DNA of 23,829 bases from contig JALXBY010000089.1 of the NCBI GenBank assembly GCA_026991215.1, positions 1 through 23,829 on the forward strand, written 5' to 3'. Source of the DNA: Anaerolineales bacterium. GTDB lineage: Bacteria > Chloroflexota > Anaerolineae > Anaerolineales > DRMV01. Of this stretch, positions 22,259-23,829 are shown one piece after another (positions within the stretch are counted from its first letter, which is position 1; each line of letters opens with the position of its first letter). Made by a program: the position numbers and the translations under genes. Below the pieces are notes generated by a model. That model saw only the letters and a list, made by a program, of their open reading frames with translations. It searched no databases and was not told the DNA's origin.

Positions 22259-22747
22259 ATGAAACGCGCATGGTGGTTGCTGGCCCTGGCCGGCGCGCTG
22301 GCCCTGAACGGCTGCCGGGCGCAGGCGGAAAACACGCCCTCGGCCGCCGTGCCCGAAGGTACCCCCACCGCGATGGTCCTGATTACGCCGGTGCAGGCCC
22401 GGGTGCCCGAAGTGCCCGGTGCGACCCCCATCCCCCTGGAACCCTGGTCCGAAGGGGCGTCCCTGCCCCAGGTGCCCATCCGGAGTGTGGCCGCACTGTG
22501 GATGCAGCCCATCTTGCAGGTCATCGTGGAAGGGGACCTGCCCACCCCGTGCCACAAGTTGCGGGCCGTGCTGAACCCCAAGGTACCGCCGGGCGTCGTG
22601 GACATCCGCCTGGTCGCGGAGCCACCGGCCCAGGACGTGGCCTGCGCGCAGGTGATTCAGCCCTTCAAGGTGGTGTTGAACATCCAGCCGCCCAACCCGC
22701 CGGTTCGGGTGCTGGTCAACGGCAAGTCGGCCCACATCGTGCGGTGA
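22259..22747 (+). CDS. Small lipoprotein, function unknown
   Basis: A 162-residue predicted lipoprotein. The signal MKRAWWLLALAGALALNGC ends in a lipobox LNGC (Cys19), followed by a Thr/Pro/Ala-rich tether to about residue 70. The folded part (about 73-145) contains two cysteines, Cys98 in LPTPCHKLR and Cys129 in DVACAQVI, that could form a disulfide, then PFKVVLNI and a Pro-rich strand. I recall similar LPxPCHxLR ... CxQVxxPF proteins in Chloroflexota but know no function. GGAGG lies 7 nt before the ATG. A longer in-frame reading upstream begins inside the hydrolase gene and is rejected. It is 55 nt before the cinA-type gene. Confidence 0.82.
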   Translation: MKRAWWLLALAGALALNGCRAQAENTPSAAVPEGTPTAMVLITPVQARVPEVPGATPIPLEPWSEGASLPQVPIRSVAALWMQPILQVIVEGDLPTPCHKLRAVLNPKVPPGVVDIRLVAEPPAQDVACAQVIQPFKVVLNIQPPNPPVRVLVNGKSAHIVR

Positions 22748-22802
22748 CGCGGCGGGAAGGCGCGATGTGCCCTTCCCCATCTTCACTTCTGGGGCAGGTC
22801 CC

Positions 22803-23588
22803 ATGATACGCACCGAACTCCTCAACATCGGCACCGAACTCGTGGTGGGGGAAACCCTGAACACGAACGCGGTGTTCCTGGCCAGACACTTGCAGGCCGC
22901 GGGCTTCGACGTGCGGCGCATCACTGTGGTGCCCGATGACCACGAGGAAATCGTGGCTGCGGCGCGGGAGGCCCTGGCCCGAAGCCGGGTCCTGGTGGTC
23001 ACAGGTGGCCTTGGCCCCACGGTGGACGACCCGACGCGGGAGGCCCTGGCCCAGGCCGTGGGCCGCCCCCTGGACTTCCGGGAAGACCTGTGGCAGGGCA
23101 TCGTGGCCCGGATTCGCAGCCGGGGCCGGGAACCCAAGGCGAACGCCCGCCGCATGGCCTATCTGCCGCGCGACGCGCTGGCCCTGCCCAACCCGGTGGG
23201 GGTGGCCCCGGGCTTCGTGGTGGAAGGTCCGGATTGGGTCCTGCTCACCCTGCCCGGCGTGCCGGAAGAGATGAAAGCCATGTTCCTGGAGCACGCCCTG
23301 CCCTACCTGCAGGCCCGGTTTGGGGAGGCCGGCGTCTTCCGCCTGCGTCGGTTGTTGGTCCGCAACGTGCCCGAAGCCTACATCGACGCCTACGTGGGCG
23401 ACCTGGAAAAGCAGGCCAACCCCGTCCTGGGCATGACCTGCAAACCGGGAGGCGTGGTGCTGCGGCTGATGGCCCGGGCCGAAACGCCGGAACAGGCCGA
23501 ACGCCTGCTGGACGAAATGGAAGCCGAAATCCGACGCCGGCTGCCGTGGCCGGTAGAAGCCTATACCGAGCCGGAGGCGCAGCCATGA
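22803..23588 (+). CDS. CinA N-terminal domain protein (MoCF-like), short form
   Basis: A 261-residue protein of the CinA/COG1058 group. It opens MIRTELLNIGTELVVGETLNTN, then shows the MoCF (molybdopterin-binding-like) core motif VVTGGLGPTVDDPTRE (about 65-80), followed by the PNPVGVAPGF and LPGVPEEMKAMF blocks. Full-length CinA is about 410-420 residues with a C-terminal nicotinamide-nucleotide amidase domain. That domain is absent here and the gene ends cleanly in a coupled stop, so it is a natural short form. Short forms are linked to ADP-ribose pyrophosphatase activity. I chose the ATG at 22803 from family alignment. A GTG at 22767 with GGAAGG is a possible alternative. The stop overlaps the next ATG (ATGA). 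Confidence 0.88.
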   Translation: MIRTELLNIGTELVVGETLNTNAVFLARHLQAAGFDVRRITVVPDDHEEIVAAAREALARSRVLVVTGGLGPTVDDPTREALAQAVGRPLDFREDLWQGIVARIRSRGREPKANARRMAYLPRDALALPNPVGVAPGFVVEGPDWVLLTLPGVPEEMKAMFLEHALPYLQARFGEAGVFRLRRLLVRNVPEAYIDAYVGDLEKQANPVLGMTCKPGGVVLRLMARAETPEQAERLLDEMEAEIRRRLPWPVEAYTEPEAQP

Positions 23589-23829
23589 AAGCCTGGCGTC
23601 TTTACGAACCCAAGCCCGCGGAGGAACACCCCCTGGTCCTGGAAGAGGTGCCGGTGCCGGAGCCAGGCCCCGGGCAGGTGCTGCTGCGGGTACGGGCCTG
23701 CGGGGTGTGTCATACGGATTTGCATACGGTGGAAGGGGACATCCGGCCGCCCCGGTACCCCGTGACGCCGGGGCACCAGGTGGTAGGCATCGTGGAAAAG
23801 GTGGGCCCTGGCGTCACGGGGTACCGGGG
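23585..23829 (+). CDS. Zinc-dependent alcohol dehydrogenase, N-terminal part
   Basis: The first 81 codons of a gene that runs off the right edge. The N-terminus MKAWRLYEPKP leads to VPVPEPGPGQVLLRVRACGVCHTDLH, the zinc alcohol dehydrogenase (GroES-like) signature with catalytic zinc ligand Cys42. TPGHQVVGIVEKVGPGVTG follows with His64. Most family members have GHE; the Gln here (Gln65) replaces the usual Glu, which I recall from a subset of these enzymes. The reaction would be NAD(P)-dependent alcohol/aldehyde conversion, with substrate unknown. Its ATG overlaps the cinA-type stop by 4 nt, so translation is coupled. Confidence 0.88.
   Translation, partial: MKAWRLYEPKPAEEHPLVLEEVPVPEPGPGQVLLRVRACGVCHTDLHTVEGDIRPPRYPVTPGHQVVGIVEKVGPGVTGYR

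Noticed and set aside
1..23829. tRNA or rRNA genes, integrase, toxin-antitoxin or defence genes.
   Set aside because: I found no cloverleaf with CCA-type end, no rRNA-like stretch and no such protein motifs by reading. A tRNAscan-type search was not possible.

Overview
The window is GC-rich (I judge about two thirds G+C by eye) bacterial chromosome, densely packed with co-directional genes. Most genes have strong AGGAGG-type Shine-Dalgarno sites and short gaps or ATGA overlaps. A very large lipoprotein alpha-2-macroglobulin, a family of small Thr/Pro-rich lipoproteins, short hydrophobic membrane proteins and dispersed intergenic repeats together suggest a Chloroflexota bacterium (Anaerolineae or a relative, possibly thermophilic). 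That assignment is inference from gene style; no rRNA or tRNA is present to settle it.

From the left edge to about 16.15 kb every gene reads on the minus strand. The left end holds the first 32 codons of a TatD-type nuclease, then the translation operon infC-rpmI-rplT. This operon has a clear promoter, a roughly 148-nt structured leader, an AUU start on infC and an intrinsic terminator after rplT. Upstream of it lie a 1990-residue alpha-2-macroglobulin-like lipoprotein, uridine kinase, GTP cyclohydrolase I, a small two-helix membrane protein, HflX, a PLP aminotransferase, a soluble orphan histidine kinase, an 8-oxoguanine deaminase-like amidohydrolase, an M19 dipeptidase and a YtxH-like membrane protein.

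A 341-bp divergent intergenic region (16154-16494) separates this block from a plus-strand block. It carries a dispersed inverted repeat, a degenerate heptamer repeat and candidate promoters in both directions. The plus-strand genes are an O-antigen ligase/polymerase-type membrane protein, trigger factor with an acidic Ala/Pro/Gln/Glu tail, ClpP, an aldo/keto reductase, a metallo-beta-lactamase-fold hydrolase, a small lipoprotein, a short CinA-type protein and the start of a zinc alcohol dehydrogenase that runs off the right edge.

The content is mainly housekeeping: translation initiation and ribosomal proteins, ribosome rescue (HflX), protein folding and proteolysis (Tig, ClpP), and nucleotide and folate metabolism (Udk, FolE, deaminase). 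Cell-surface proteins (A2M, lipoprotein, ligase) make up most of the rest. I see no phage, transposase, toxin-antitoxin, CRISPR or defence genes, and no convincing new multi-gene system. The least explained signals are the 7-bp-period repeat at three intergenic sites, the inverted repeat whose pairing is better on one strand, the structured infC leader, the orphan kinase with an unrecognised helical input domain, and clpP followed by a reductase rather than clpX.
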